A DNA stretch of 64,000 bases from positions 19,259,001 through 19,323,000 of the forward strand of contig JAVUNC010000004.1 in assembly GCA_032173965.1 (NCBI GenBank), given 5' to 3'. The DNA comes from Sitta carolinensis (taxonomy: Eukaryota; Chordata; Aves; Passeriformes; Sittidae). The notes under the pieces are model-generated. The model was not told the origin of the DNA. It did not search any database and saw only the letters and a list, made by a program, of their open reading frames with translations. Of this stretch, positions 22,061 through 35,214 are shown piece by piece (within the stretch, counting starts at the first letter, position 1; every line of letters starts with the position of its first letter). The position numbers and the translations under genes are program-made.

Positions 22061-25000
22061 CTCTCAGGTCTAAAAAGAGTGTCTACAGAATCCTGAAAGG
22101 CTTCTGGGCAAAGATATCTTGGGTCTTAGATCTTAAATATTGCATCTATTATTGCTTTCTTACGAGCTTTTAAATTGGTGGAGAGCATTTTGTTATGCTG
22201 ATATGTGAGAATATCCATACTTTTTAAAATATGGAAATTAAAAGTTATTAAATACTACTGCTTCTCATCATAGTTTAGCTGTTCAAATCTCAGGGTTTCC
22301 TTAAGTGGTACTGTCATTTCTTTCATTACAGATATAGTTTTATTATATTAAAATTTACACTTTGACATTGCTATTGACTTCACAATGGCAACTTACAGGA
22401 ATTTGTTTCTGCTATGCTTGTACTCCCTTGTCTATTTATTCCTTATATTTATAACTCACTGTATATACCAATTACTATTGATTGTAATTTTTATATTTGT
22501 CAGATATTGTAATAGTACTTGCTATTTCTTCCCGAACAAAGTAGAGAACTTGGGTGTCTTGAGAGCTGAAGTCATCACACGGTGCACTGTAACAGAAAAA
22601 AGCCCCTTTTGAATAAGTCCTTATTTCATTTGTATTTTCTGCCTTCATGATCACATGACTTGATCTTGACTACTGATTTTGATAAAATACTCCCAAACCT
22701 TTTATTAGTCTCTTGTATGCTGGACTTCTCACCAATTTAATGATTTTCTTCTTGAAGGTGTATTATTTATGGTTAGTGATTGAACTGATTTTCTACTCTC
22801 TTTTCCTTTGGCTGCTTTTCATCTATGTGACTGTCATGTAGTAAAGAAGTAAAAACCACAGGAAACAAGAATATATGACAAGAAAAAATTACAGAGGGAG
22901 CATCAGCCAGTCTGACTAGGTAGCAGCTTCATGCAAGAGAAGAGAACCTGTCAACCTCTTCATCACTTGTGCTAATGATAAGAAGTGAGAGTTCACACAA
23001 ATAGCCTTCTTGGCAGTGGAGCTTAAAACAAGCCAAACCAAAGGAAGAAACTGATACAGTAATTATAAGAATTAAGATAATAAGAAGACATTTTAGGGCA
23101 CTTTCTCCCTCCACTTTTTACAATTTGGGAAGTTTGGGACTTTAAAAAAAAATATTTCACCCTTAAAAGTATCTAAGAATTCAATTCCTGTTTTTCTTCC
23201 ACATCAAGAATCCAAATGTTTGGAAAAGTTCAGTCTTGGGTAGAAACCTATGCACCTTCTGATGTAGATTTTTTTCAGGATTATTCATCTTTCAAGAGAT
23301 GCAAGAAGTAAACTCATGATAGACAACATTAATTACCTGGAACATGTCTTGAACAACACTGTAAGGAGTTTCATGCCTTTTCTGTGAACTATCAGTCCCC
23401 TTTTCTGTGACAAAAATTATAAGAAGGGGATGGATGCTTTCATCTCAGATTATTTTTCTTTGCTTTTCTTCCTTCAGTTGGTTTCTCTCTGTATTTCCAT
23501 GCAGACTTCTGAATTCCCCAGGAATAACTTTCAAAGCCAAATAGGCACTTCAGGTTTGCTAGTAATATAATGACAGTTGCCCTATTTTAGACAGAAACTG
23601 TCAGCCTGGTTCCCTTGTTTTCGTTTATATTTTCAGTACAGACTTACTCATATGCATATGACACACACAAGTCCTGAAATATCGTGGCTCAGCTATAATC
23701 AAGACCTGTATCTTCCAACCAATACTGATCTAAGCACTTTTCAGTTCTTATATAGTTTTGGGGGTCTGTAAGGCCTCTTGATATCCTTTCTCTTTAATCA
23801 AATTAATTGCAAATTAATTGCAAAACAGCCTTCAGGAACGCATAACCTCGCTATCCCCCCTATTCCCCCCAGCACACATGCATCCACAACTTTTAATTCC
23901 TACTCATTCCTGCCCTTACATTTCTGTGTGACTGGCAGGAAGTTAGAATTCTTTACAGATTTTGTGCAAAGGAAAGAACACTCTATAAAAATCCTATGTG
24001 AGGGAGATGTTACAATATGATTTTTCACTTTGCTGGATAACAGAAAGTTCATGAGGTCAACACAAGGCACTAATCAATAATATATAATATTTTATTTGTT
24101 CCATGTTTGATGGAGTCACTTGTCTGATGGGGAAATATGTTCTGTGGCTGCTCAATACAGGGCTCACTAGAGTACCAGCAACACAAAGGCTTGCTAAGGC
24201 ATTGACTCATATGTGCAATCTTACTGCAATTGTGGACAAGGAATATTGTAGTAAGTGCAGAATGGGATTGGGCTAGAAAGGCATACAGGACAGGACAGTA
24301 AGAAAACAAAGATGTAGCTGGCATGTGATAGACATGTTGGGCTCTTTTTACCATATCACAACAAAGGATAAATGTCTGCCAATGACCAGTATAGGGTAAG
24401 TGATACCACTGTTTTGGAAAGCACCTTTCCATCAGTACATATCCCTTAACTCTCCCTGGTAGGTTAAATGTGTTGGAACTGTGCTTGTCTCCAATAAATC
24501 TTAGCCATCGTACCAAACCTTTGTGTATCCCTCAAGTTGAGTGCTGAGATCTCTTGATTACAAGATAGCTGGCAACACAGTGTTCAAGACCTCACAAATA
24601 GACATCAGTAACTCCCAACGAGGGTAACAGCAGCAGCAAGGATTATGACACTGATTACAGAGCTTAGTGACCACTGACAACCTAATGGATACTGATAATT
24701 ACAATGTATGATTCAGTTAATGGAAAATATTCCCCTCACAGTCTTGCAAACTCCCTTCCACTCTCCCCCATAGATGGCTAAACTATGGGCACAGAAATAA
24801 ATAAAAACAATTGACAGGAATTTTAAAATTGCAAGCAAGGGCTAACTGGGAAGAAATTAAAAAAAAAAAAAGAAAAATACATGACACAGCTGCTTTGAAA
24901 ACATTAAGAGTAAAAAGAAAACCTGGCATGCAGGAGATAATGGGGACAGTTCTCGTTCAAAAGATTATTAGTCATCAGTGTTAGCAGTACACATCAGAAA

Positions 25001-25727
25001 AGGGGGAAAGGAGTCAGACAAAAAAAATTCAAGTCATGGAAAACTGGAAATCTCAATCCTTACTAGCAGACAGCAAGCTACTCACTTATGACAAATTAAA
25101 AGGGCAGAAATAGAACAGGAGGCTAGAATAGACTTCTGAAAATTTTATATAACTCAAAAGTACCACTCTATTAACATAACATCCAACATGTAGATGCAGA
25201 AATGGAAAGGCAGCTTTAGCAACATTAAAAAATTAGCTCATAGATGACTGGGCAGAAAAGCTTTTGCAAGTTTTTATATCCTCAGTGTGCTCTTCTAGAA
25301 ATGGGAAAAGATTAATAACTGTTCTTCACACTAGTGAACAGTCACCTCAGCAGACTCAGTTCCCCTATTTCAAGTGAGATAATACTTAACAGTTCAGGCC
25401 TAGGGAAGCAGCTTTCTGCTTATGATGTGTTGCACTGTCATGTTTCGTAAGCATTGCAAGGTTCTGCATAGGTTGTGTCGGTTCAACGTGAGTGTTCTCA
25501 ACATCAGCATGCCTGGTCCACCTGTACTGCATGTGCCCAGGGACACAGGAAAGCAATGGGATTTTCTGAGCACCCTTCTTGATCTGGCAGGCTTTGAAGC
25601 TCAGGACAAAAATGAATGGAGCTTCTATATAGACAGGACTGACAGTCATAAAGATCTGGCCTGAGCATGAGTTGGAGGAGTGTGCTTAGCTCATAGCACA
25701 AAAACAGTTCTCAGTCAAGACCTAGAA
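22061..25727. other. AT-rich unique DNA, no gene seen
   Basis: No supported feature. The longest frame is 148 codons on the minus strand (24070-24516). It has no recognisable domain, a random-looking composition and a start in AT-rich sequence. A frame of that length is near what chance gives over 64 kb in six frames. A poly(A) of about 14 occurs near 24858. Confidence 0.55.
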
Positions 25728-25800
25728 AATCACAGAATATGCGGAGTTGGAAAGAACCCATTAGGATCATTCAGCCCAGCTCCTGGCCCCGCCTACACAG
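25728..25800 (-). mobile_element. Short CR1 3' end
   Basis: 'aatcacagaatatgcggagt', 'tggaaagaacccattaggat' and 'cagcccagctcctggcc' follow the reverse-complement CR1 3' consensus order. Only the last 70-80 bases are clear; more may continue to the right. Confidence 0.7.
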
Positions 25801-27761
25801 TAGACTTCAGTCTTAAAGCTGTTGCAAAACATGAGAATTCTTCAGTTAGATAAAAGCTGGGACTGAGCTGTCTGGATAACAAGGTTGCCTGCCACTTCCT
25901 GTGGAGTCTGTGTGGTGCCAAAGTCGGATGAATGTCTGAAAAGTGCTTGTACTATACTTCCATCCCACAACATTCACAGTCAGGATCTCAATGTTCCTCT
26001 CTTATAGAGAATTGTATCCCCACCTCCTTGACTGTATTTTTGGTAATTAAGATCTCGGACAGCATAAACATCAATCTAAGGTATTTTTTACCCAAAGTAT
26101 CCATGCAATAATCCCTCTTTTCTATGCCTACTGGCTGCACGTTGTCTTTATGACTTCACATGCAGCCCAGAGTTAATAAATTAGCAAAAATATCCATGAA
26201 GAAGACTTTCATCTTATACTTGCAAGGTAACAAAGTCCTCAAGAAAACATAGCCTAAGACAGAATTTTGTTTAGGTTCTTTGCTATTTATCTGTTTTTAT
26301 GAAATAAAAATGGATTTGATGTATTTTAACCAAGCATTTAAAAATTCTGTACCACAATGGATAAGCATAATTTCCTGCATTTAGGACAGACATATACCTA
26401 ACTGATGTGAGAAAAATAGAACATTTGTGTCCAGCACAAGTCTAAATCCTAAGGGGTTTTTTTAAATTATTTCAATAAAAATAAAGTCTACTTACTTTCT
26501 CAGATATCAAAGGTCTAAGAGATAAGTATGAATAACCCAGTTCTAAATGAAGAGCAGATAACAGCAACTGTCAGAACTGCAGGGAAGGCAGCATTGTGTA
26601 ATATACAGCAAAGTTATACTGAATAACACTGATCCCATGAGTGGCGGTCATTACGGTCTTGCTTGCCAAAGATATTTTTATGACTTTGAATCTTCTTTTC
26701 TTATAAGGATTGCTCAGTTGAGTACAGGATCTTAGGCTTAGACAGAAAAGATTCTGGCAAAGTCTTTGAAATTTTCTGACAAAAATACTTAGCATCTATA
26801 GAAGTTGGTATGCACAGAAGTATGCATTATATTATATAGACACAGATATTTTGAGACATCTGCTAGCCTAAAGTTTTCTTTTTCTTTTTTTTTCCCAAGT
26901 TGGTGTCAGCCATGCATGATGCCAGCATCCTTTTAGTTTGTCTGGCTGCTCTCAGGGAATAAGTTCTGTAGTCTGATTGATCTAGGATACTAGAAAATGC
27001 CAGGCAAATGTGACCCAGTATATAAATTCTATCAGAGTGAGAAAGAAATCTGCTTCAAAAGAAAAACAAAAGGATCAACACAAGTGGTTTTACACTGTTT
27101 TCCAACTCTTATGCTTACTGTCTTATTATCAGGAAAATGCTTTTGTATGTTTGTGATCCAAAAGAAATTCTGCTTCTGAGTATGGCAGTCTTGAGACAAA
27201 CCTGTCTTTGCAGCAATAACTTTCACCTGGGACCATATTTCGTCCTGCAGTTTCTCTGTTGATGCAGCATAAAATACAGCCTGATAACTTCCTTTTTAAT
27301 GTTGTCTATGAAATCTGTGCTGCTAGCTACTAATTAAAAATAGGGTAAGTTATTCACAGAAGAAATGAGAGAGGAGATAAAGGGAGAAAGTATGAGTAGA
27401 ACCCAGGGAGTAAATAGAAAGAACAGTAACTGTCATCTTCCTCTTCCCCATTTAGAGCATTTTGTCTCCTTTCAATTTTGCTTAATGAAATGGAAACACT
27501 TCCTGTATCTCCTCAATTTCAACATTACTATTTGAATCACACAAACAGGATCCACTTCTCTATCATTATGTGGAACTATTAGCCACCCTGTAATGAAGGT
27601 CGCAGTCAGCTTCTATTAGAATGCTTTATTCAGCAGTCTTATGAATCTGGCAAGGAAAATCAGTCTGGCATGAAGATGCCTGTGCATACTGTGAAGGATC
27701 AGGAGAGGGTCTCTAAAAAAAGACAGAAAAGGAACTATCAAATGGCTTTGCAGTGGGAAAC
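25801..27761. other. Unique DNA, no gene seen
   Basis: Nothing supported. Small open frames on both strands near 27670-27950 overlap the following LTR and are not coding. Confidence 0.55.
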
Positions 27762-28341
27762 TGTGCTGGTTTTGGCTGAGGGACAATTAGTTGTCTTCCT
27801 AGTGGCTGGTACAGGGCTGTGTTTTGGACTTGTGCTGTACACAGAGTTGATAATACAGAGATTTTTTGTTATTGCTGAGCAGGGCTTGCACAGAGCCAAG
27901 GCCTTTTCTGCTTTCCATGCTGCCATGGGGTGAGGAAGCTGGGAGTGCATGGGAGGTTGGGAGGAGATACAGCCAGGATTAGTGACCTGAGGTGACCAGA
28001 AGGATGTTCCAGAACATCATGTTTAGTGCATCAATCACAGGGAAGAAGGGAGAAGCAGGGAGGGGAGGCCACATTTGGAGTGATGGTGTTTGTTTTCCCA
28101 AGGAACGTGATGGGGCCCTGCTCTCCTGGCGATGGCTGAAAAGCTGAATGCCCTTGGGAATTAATTCCTTACTTTGCGTTGTTCGTGTGTGTGGCTTTTG
28201 CTCTCCAAACTAAACTGTCTTTATTTAAACAGCTCAGTTTTGTACCTTTTACCTCTCCACTTCTCCCCCTGATGCTGCTGGTATAGGAGTGAACAAGCAG
28301 CTGTGTGAGGCAGGGTTGCTGGCTGGGGTGAAACCAGGGCA
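27762..28341 (+). mobile_element. Decayed avian LTR of the TGTGCTGGTTTTGGCTG family
   Basis: It begins TGTGCTGGTTTTGGCTGAGG and continues with landmarks of a very common bird endogenous-retrovirus LTR: 'ctggtacagggctgtgtttt', 'agagccaaggccttttctgc', 'gcgatggctgaa' and a closing 'ggctggggtgaaaccagggca'. The usual ATTAAA polyadenylation signal reads ACTAAA here (28209-28214), so it is probably broken. Flanks (gaaac left, gtgcc right) are not a duplication, so the copy was rearranged or is too old. No primer binding site follows. Confidence 0.8.
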
Positions 28342-28640
28342 GTGCCTCGCTGGCTGAGGTAGTCCAGCTTTCACTTCAACTGGTAAAGCAGGCAGAGCAC
28401 TCTGCACTGCCTTCTCCTCTGCTGCTCAGGCATGGCACCATGCAAACCTGCCATAACACCCACATCTTGAGGTGACAGAAACACAGGTGGCAGGGTCTGC
28501 AGTAAAAGGACAGGGACTGCTTCTCTGCCTGAAGTCATGGGGATGAAAGCTGTGGGGCCACATATGTTCCCAGGCCATCCAGATGTAGCAGCTTCACCAA
28601 GTTTCTGACATAATCTGCAAAAAAACATTTATTTCCTTAA
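28342..28640. other. GC-richer block beside the LTR, origin unknown
   Basis: This stretch is more GC-rich than the surroundings and stops abruptly near 28640. It could be leftover internal retroviral sequence or another repeat. No primer binding site or retroviral protein motif was found. The 85-codon minus frame (28371-28628) is unrecognised. Confidence 0.4.
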
Positions 28641-29689
28641 CAGCTCACACCATGATAAATTCTGCCAACTCTTCTGGCTGCTTCCTTAACTCTAATTATT
28701 ATTTTCTCTACTGGATTATATCCCAGCAATTTACCTTATATAAGCTCATCAAGGCATGAGGTATTTTGTTCTGATAGCCATAATTTAAATTCCATCTTAC
28801 TATTTTTATATGTAAAAAACTACTGTCCATAAATTATGTTTTAAAAGGATGTTGACTTCTGGAAAAAAAGTATTAGAACATCAATTTGCTCAAATTTTTT
28901 GAAATTGCTATGCCTTATTTCAAAAGAAGGAAAAGCACACACATGCAAACACTGAAGATCAAAGACCAGAGTTCTCTAAGAATTAGCTTTGTTCAAGACA
29001 CAACACTAATACAATGATTACCTAAAAAACCCATAAAATATTCACAATGCATTGTGACTAGAACCAGATGTTATAGTTACCCATTATCTGAGCAATGAGA
29101 GAATGGGGTTAAAATACTAAATGATTAGCACTCGTTACAGGAGTATCACTTAGAAAAAAATACTATGTTAGTGTATGAAATATAAATATGTCTGGCATTT
29201 TAAATACATTCCTACTGTCATAGGAAAAATATTATGCTGTGATTTGTTTCCTCAGTTTCATTAATTTTTCCATGGTTTAATAAACAAAAAACAAAAACAC
29301 ATACAACAAACAAATAAACAAGATTGACCCTTTCTGTGCTTTACAAATTCCAAGTAATGATACCTTCAGATTATTTTTATTACTCACAACAGGCACAACA
29401 GGCATCAGAGAATATTATTCTCTGATGAAGCAGATAAATCACATGCATAAATACATACATACATTCAGGCCAAATGTAAAAGTATATCCAGGCATTCATA
29501 CAGATTGAACACTAGACTGAAATCATAATCCAAGGTACCAAGGTAAATGCTACTTTAAACTATTCACTAGGCTACAATTAGTCTAGGCTGGAAAAATGTA
29601 GCACAAGGATAAATTTCTCCTCTTGCTTCTCAGTTACAAAAATAAACAGGTAAACACCAAACAGTTGAAGCTGAAAATCCTATTGATCA
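28641..29689. other. AT-rich unique DNA
   Basis: Nothing recognised except a perfect 11 bp inverted repeat at 29403-29427 (arms catcagagaat and attctctgatg, 3-base spacer). Confidence 0.6.
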
Positions 29690-29965
29690 GAGAAGACACT
29701 GTGACCTGTTCCAGTGCCTCGCCACACTTGCAGGGAAGAATTTCTTACTAATATATAATTTAAAACCTACTCTCAGTTCAAAGATACTCCCCACTGTCCA
29801 GACACTACAGTCAAAAGTTGGTCTCCATCTTTCTTATAAGACCTCTTTAAATCCTGAGTAATGAGGCCTCTCCAGAGCCTTCTCTTCTCCAGCTCTCTCA
29901 GCCTGTCTTCATAGGAGATCTGCTCTAGCAATCTCTCTAGATTAATGAGAGATTTTTCAGTCCTA
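29690..29965 (-). mobile_element. CR1 LINE fragment
   Basis: Reverse-complement CR1 words in order: 'acctgttccagtgcctcgcc', 'gaagaatttcttactaatat', 'gaggcctctccagagccttc', 'tctccagctctctcagcctg'. The minus frame 29773-29979 reads through this CR1 3' part and is not a host gene. The usual terminal 'atgattct' end is missing, so the copy is truncated at both sides. Confidence 0.85.
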
Positions 29966-30715
29966 GTACCCTGAGGCATCTACTTCCTAAGAGGCATTTG
30001 TGGGCAAGCGGTACTGATGATTAGGACTTCATCTCACAATAGGTTTTGTGATTTATTTGGATTATTTTGGTGAGAGAATTGGTTATTCTAGGACACAGGT
30101 CAGGTGGCTGGTTTGCTCTTCTTTCTTGCATGTGCATATAAACCTAAAATAATCACCTGGGATGTGTTTTTTGCTTTTCCTCTTAAGATAGGAGAGGACA
30201 GTATTTGTATATTTTACTGATGTCACCCAATATGCATTAGCATTATACAGAAATAAAACAGCAACATTCACAAAAATCTGATAATGACAGAGGAAAGCAT
30301 GCAGAGGTCTTTCCCTTAATGATAATGACATGAAACTGCCTGGTTTAGAAGGTTTATATCCTTGCTGTCATAGCATCTAAAACCTAATTTTGATTGCAGC
30401 TACATTTCCCACAATGTTTATTTCATAAGGCACCAAGAATTCTTACAGAATATGTCAAAACACTGCAGTGTATCTAGAACTGTTCTAAAGACCAAAACCT
30501 ACGGTTACAAAGTGGAACATAAAGTGAGCAAAAGTGCTTGAGGATTTTACTTGGGCCACATATCAGCAAGAAATTTTTTAAGTAAAATCCTCAGTTGTTG
30601 TGTACTGCAAATTGTTTACTTCTCATATTAAAAGAGAAGAAAAAAAAGTAACATCTCAATCTCACATGAGGCAGATAAAGTAGCAGTTAGTTTAGTTTAA
30701 TTTTGTTCAGATTGG
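29966..30715. other. AT-rich unique DNA between CR1 pieces
   Basis: No feature recognised. Confidence 0.6.
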
Positions 30716-31053
30716 AAAAGAGAAGGCTTAGGGGTGATCTTATTGCAGCCTTCTAGTACCTGAAAGGAGTCTACAAAAAACAGAGAGCAACTTTCTACAA
30801 GTAGTGACAGGACAAGGGAGAGTGGCTTGAAACTGAAAGAGAGTAGGTTTAGATTCAAAATGAGGAAAAAGCTCTTTAATGTGAGTCTTGTGAGGCACTG
30901 CAACAGGTTGCCCAGAGAAGTTGTGGATACCCCATCTCTGGAAGCATTTAAGGACAAATGGGATGAAGCTCTGAGCTTTGGTCTAGTGGCAGGTGTCCCT
31001 GTCCATGTCAGGTGGTTGGAACTTCCAAGAAAAACCATTATGATTTTATGATA
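30716..31053 (+). mobile_element. CR1 LINE 3' end, plus strand
   Basis: Forward CR1 order: 'gaaggcttaggggtgatctt', 'gcaacaggttgcccagagaa', 'ggataccccatctctggaag', ending 'ttatgattttatgatac', a degenerate form of the CR1 terminal repeat. The 3' terminus is intact and the 5' side truncated. Opposite in orientation to its two CR1 neighbours. Confidence 0.88.
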
Positions 31054-31261
31054 CATTGTTAAGTGCCTGAAAGGTTTTAATATCACAGACACCTGCACAT
31101 TTTCTGTAATTTTTTCAACATCTCTCCAGGTTAGAATGATCCCAGCTGTGATTTGGCTCAGGTCAAATACCTTTTGCTAATATATTCCTGGGTGAGATTC
31201 AGGCATTAGCTCAGATCTGAGGCAATTCTCACAAGGAAATCTGGAAGCAGCCACTCTGTTT

Positions 31262-31772
31262 TCATAGAACTGTTGAGGTCAACAGGGACCTCTGAACATT
31301 ACCTAGTTTCCCCACTGGACTCAGAGCAGGGACAGTTCAAGTAAGCTAGTCAGGGCTGTGTCCAGACATGTTTAGTGCATCTCTAATGAAGAAGGTCCTA
31401 CAACCTCCCTGTGTAACCTGTCCCAGTGTTCAACTAAACTCACTGTAACAGCTTAATTCCTAAATGTACACAGAGTTTCCCACTTCAATTTGTCCTATTT
31501 GCTCCAGGTTCGGCCACTGGGCATAGCCCTGAGAGGAGGGTGGCTCTTTTCACCTTTATTTCCTGATATCCTCCCAATTCTTCTCTAAGATTATATAAGA
31601 TCCACCCCTCCATCCTCTCCATGGCCCTTTTTTGGACTTGTTCCAGTATGTTCATGTCTGTTATATTGTGAGCCAAGGATTACACCCACCACTCCAGATT
31701 TGGCCTCACCTGTGCTGAGCAGAGAGGAAGAATCACCTGCTTTTACCTGCTGGCAATGCTTTTCCTAAAGCA
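31262..31772 (-). mobile_element. CR1 LINE fragment, about 510 bp
   Basis: Reverse-complement CR1: 'ttcatagaactgttgaggtc' at the 3' end, then 'cctgtcccagtgttcaacta', 'ccatggcccttttttggact', 'atttggcctcacctgtgctg', 'agcagagaggaagaatcacc'. This is the longest CR1 piece in the window. The 63-codon minus frame at 31485-31676 lies within it. Confidence 0.85.
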
Positions 31773-32171
31773 GACCAGTTTGGGAAGATCTTAGCGATTT
31801 AGTTTTACAGCTGTCGTCAAGACCATAGCAACTGGTTTGAGAAAGAGAACATGGGTCTGGAAATGTTTAACTTATGCATCTAAACTGATAAATTATACTA
31901 CTGTTCATTTCCAAAACTATACTGAAGTAATAGGGAGTTAGTAAAAGTTGAAAATAAATTAAGAATTCACAGGAATGGCAAGAGTTTCAGGGATTCTACA
32001 AATTACATCCGTTTGCATGAAAAAAACAAAAAAAGGAAAAACTGCCTTTTTTCCTATTAAACACAAGTCTGTTGCAGAAAGTGAAGGTGTGTGGAAGACA
32101 CTAATGTTCAATGTTACTTATCTTTTCTGTAGATAAGCTGTTTCAACACCATTTAAAAGTGCTATACACAT

Positions 32172-32952
32172 TGTTTTGGTTTGGGTATTTCAAATTTCTC
32201 CAATCAAGAGCAAAGCAGGCTTAAGCTAAAAAGTAATAAGACTTTATTAACTAACAGTAAAAGAAAGGAAAACAACAAGAATGAGGATGAAACCTTCAAA
32301 ACACTCTTCCTCCCTCACCAATTCTTCTTTTCTCCCAACCAACAATGTAAAGAAAACAACGTTCAGAAATCTCTGTCAGTTTTCCACCTCTAAAACAGTC
32401 TTTCTTCAGTTTACTTAGGGAGGGAAGCACCTCTCATTTGCTATGGAAAAACTCCCCCACAAGAAAACAGTGTCACATTTCACAGCCGTGCTGGGGGAGG
32501 GGGGGGGGGGGGGGGGCCGCTCTCAGAGGGTCCAGGCCCAAAGGCAGCCGCTCACTGGTCGCCTGCAGCCAGGAGGGAAAGTTGGACAGATTCCCAAAAT
32601 TCCTTTTGCACCCCTTGGTCTCATCAGGTGCTCCATCCTGCCTCATGGTGCCTCCCCCCTCTCTGCCCAGGCTCCCAGAGGCAGGTTCAGCTGGGGCCAG
32701 CAGCAGAGCAGACTCTGTGCTGGCAGATGTTCCCAAATCAGCTGAGCCTGCCTGGCCCGCGGGGCCTCCCCCTGCCCCACTCAGCCCAGGGCAGAGAGGG
32801 CAGAGGTGTGTGCTCTGACAGCCGGCAGGAAAGAGACCTGCCCGGGCTGCTTCCAGAGGGAATAACAACTAGAAAATGCTTTCCATTGGTCCAATAAAAT
32901 GCCAATCTCAAAACCAGCCAGCTCACTTCCATGGGCTGGGCAAACCAGAACA
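32172..32952 (+). mobile_element. Solo LTR, short variant, 781 bp
   Basis: TGTTTTGGTTTG...CAAACCAGAACA gives TG/CA ends with an imperfect terminal inverted repeat. It is flanked by a 5 bp direct repeat CACAT (32167-32171, 32953-32957). AATAAA lies at 32893-32898, about 55 bases before the end, which supports plus orientation. It is the same family as the LTR at 41386-42794, to which it aligns closely. Two differences stand out: it lacks a block equal to 41731-42327 of that copy, and it begins 41 bases later in the alignment. Duplications differ between the copies, so they are separate insertions. Overlapping frames of about 100-130 codons inside it are GC-rich LTR artefacts. Confidence 0.88.
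32499..32516 (+). repeat. G18 homopolymer in LTR
   Basis: Eighteen consecutive G, preceded by GGGGGA. The sister LTR has only about six G here. It is a strong G-quadruplex candidate, and a place where assembly or sequencing length may be wrong. Confidence 0.85.
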
Positions 32953-32957
32953 CACAT

Positions 32958-35214
32958 ATTGGATTTTAGCAGCCTCTCAAAACTAAATGTCAGAAGCCTA
33001 TGTCTGTTTTAATGTGATAAGATGTTGCCAATGATTTGGTAAAGAGCACTGCTTTGGAAAAAAAAAACATCTCCATTCAACATGTTGTATCTTACCTTGT
33101 TATCTCACATCTTAAGCAATGTTTTAATCAGTTCACACACAGCTCAGCCAAGTCCATGTGAGAATCAATTATATTAAATTATATTTAATCTATAGAGAAA
33201 AATTGTTTCTTATGAGTTCAAAAACTTTACTTCTCATTCCCACCAATAATCCACTATTTCTTTTCCTCTCAACAAGAACAGATCATCCCAAGAACCTTAG
33301 ATTTAAAACACGCTGCAATTTCCCATCCTAGAGTTTGCAAGATAAACTAAAGATCTAAAGCATTGAGAAAATCATCTGGCACAAAAAAAAAATCAACTAA
33401 AATGGGTAAAACTGAGACACACCTAAGGACGTAACAAAGGAATCAGAGAACAGGATTTCAATAAGAATACAGTTTTCCTAATCTCTATACGACCTTTTCT
33501 GTATGGGTAAGAAAGTCAATAATTTCTAAATTTTATTTCCCTAAAGCAGGAATTTGAAATATACCTTCCACATAATTAGGTTAATGTCCATAACAAAAAA
33601 AAAAATGTGCATTCATCTCTAACAGGCAGTCTAAAAAAATTTAGGCTTTGAATGCATAAGAAGCCTGACAATGGGAGAACTTGGGTCTAAGGACAACCCA
33701 CAAAAAGCTGTGCATTCATATTAAGAAAAAGCCCAACACCAAGAATGTGTTTGATTTCTTTTGAGACCAGAAACACAAAACCCAGAGTCCTGCTTGCACA
33801 TTAGATACTTCTTCCACTTGGAAGAGCCATCTTCTATTAATTCATTCTTAAAAGAAAACACCACTCTTTCTAACACCTAAGGTGAGTGGTGAAGGTTTTC
33901 ACAAAGATTCATTTGATTCTGATGAGGTTAAATCTTCCCAAGCTTCCTCAGTGGCAACGAGAAATGAACTGTACCTGAAGGGTAATAAGAGCACAGAAAC
34001 CCACTGAGAAACTTGGCATATATGGAGAAGACCTTTCTACATCAACTACAGAGACAGCCCAACAAGATCATCCATACTAGATGGGAGTAGTCAGTAAGGA
34101 CAGAAGCAAATGCTGTCTCTGAAAATAAGCCTTCTGATTTGTTTTAGTATAGTAGAGTTAGTTCTCATGAATTGGCAACTTGTCTGTCCAATCTCTGATC
34201 ACTGTCCAGAAACTTATATATACGAGGTCAACAATAAACTAGAAACTTCTTTTCTTCTTCTCTACCTGAACACCTGTTGTGTGTGTTACCGTGTGTTTCT
34301 ATCTACGTCACAGTAACAAGAAAATATTAACATGATATCAGTATGAACAGGCACTGTAAGAGCACTGGCTGGACCATGATGAGATGAAATCTCCAGGGCA
34401 AGGTCAGTTATTAATTAAGACTACCCATAAACTGGTTAGTGTGAATAGTCTCTTTGAATAAGGTTTTTCATGACAGGCTTTTAGTCATAGCATTTACCCA
34501 GGATGCAAGAGACTGGGCATCTTTAATCTAAAAGGATTCTAGTCTTTATCTCCTACACCAGAGTCACGTTAGAAAATCACCAAATAAAAATAAAAGCACG
34601 AGGGGATCACAATCCAGTCCTTTTACTTTCAGTTGGATAAATTCAGTCCCAGAATCAATTACTGGTTCCAGCCCTCCTGCTTTAGCTATACAAACCTCAA
34701 AGTGTCTAAAAGCATACATAAAATGATAAAGTTATAACAGACTTGAAGATCAGCTCTATGTCCAAGGCTAGTAAATTCAAGATATATGATTAGTTTTCTT
34801 CATGTGACCTATCCATATAGGGGTCATATGCCCAGAGTACAGCAAACTGAACATAGTAGCATTGGCTTACTGAAGTATGTTCACAAATCACAGCTAAAAT
34901 TGAAATTTCGACTGCATAAAATAGATTTTAAGAGCTCTGTGAAAAGGGGGAATAGAGAGTTACTAACACCATTGTTAGAAATGAGAAGCTTAACTCAGCC
35001 AATATATCAAGCAGTAATTCAATTTATTTTTGGTAAAGTATGAGCAAAACAGCACTGGGTACAGTAGAGAAGTTTCCCTCTCTGACTGCATGCTGATTTC
35101 TGGGCTTGCTGGTATTTATTGAGAAATTATACAACTTCAGCAGTTTTTCTATTCTAAAAATTTCTATGTCATAATTCTATACTCCATTGTAATCCATCCC
35201 TCCTAGGATTTATG
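32958..35214. other. AT-rich unique DNA, no gene seen
   Basis: No exon, RNA or repeat could be supported. Confidence 0.6.

Noticed and set aside
24070..24516. A 148-codon minus-strand gene
   Set aside because: No recognised domain or splice context. A frame of this length is near chance for 64 kb in six frames.
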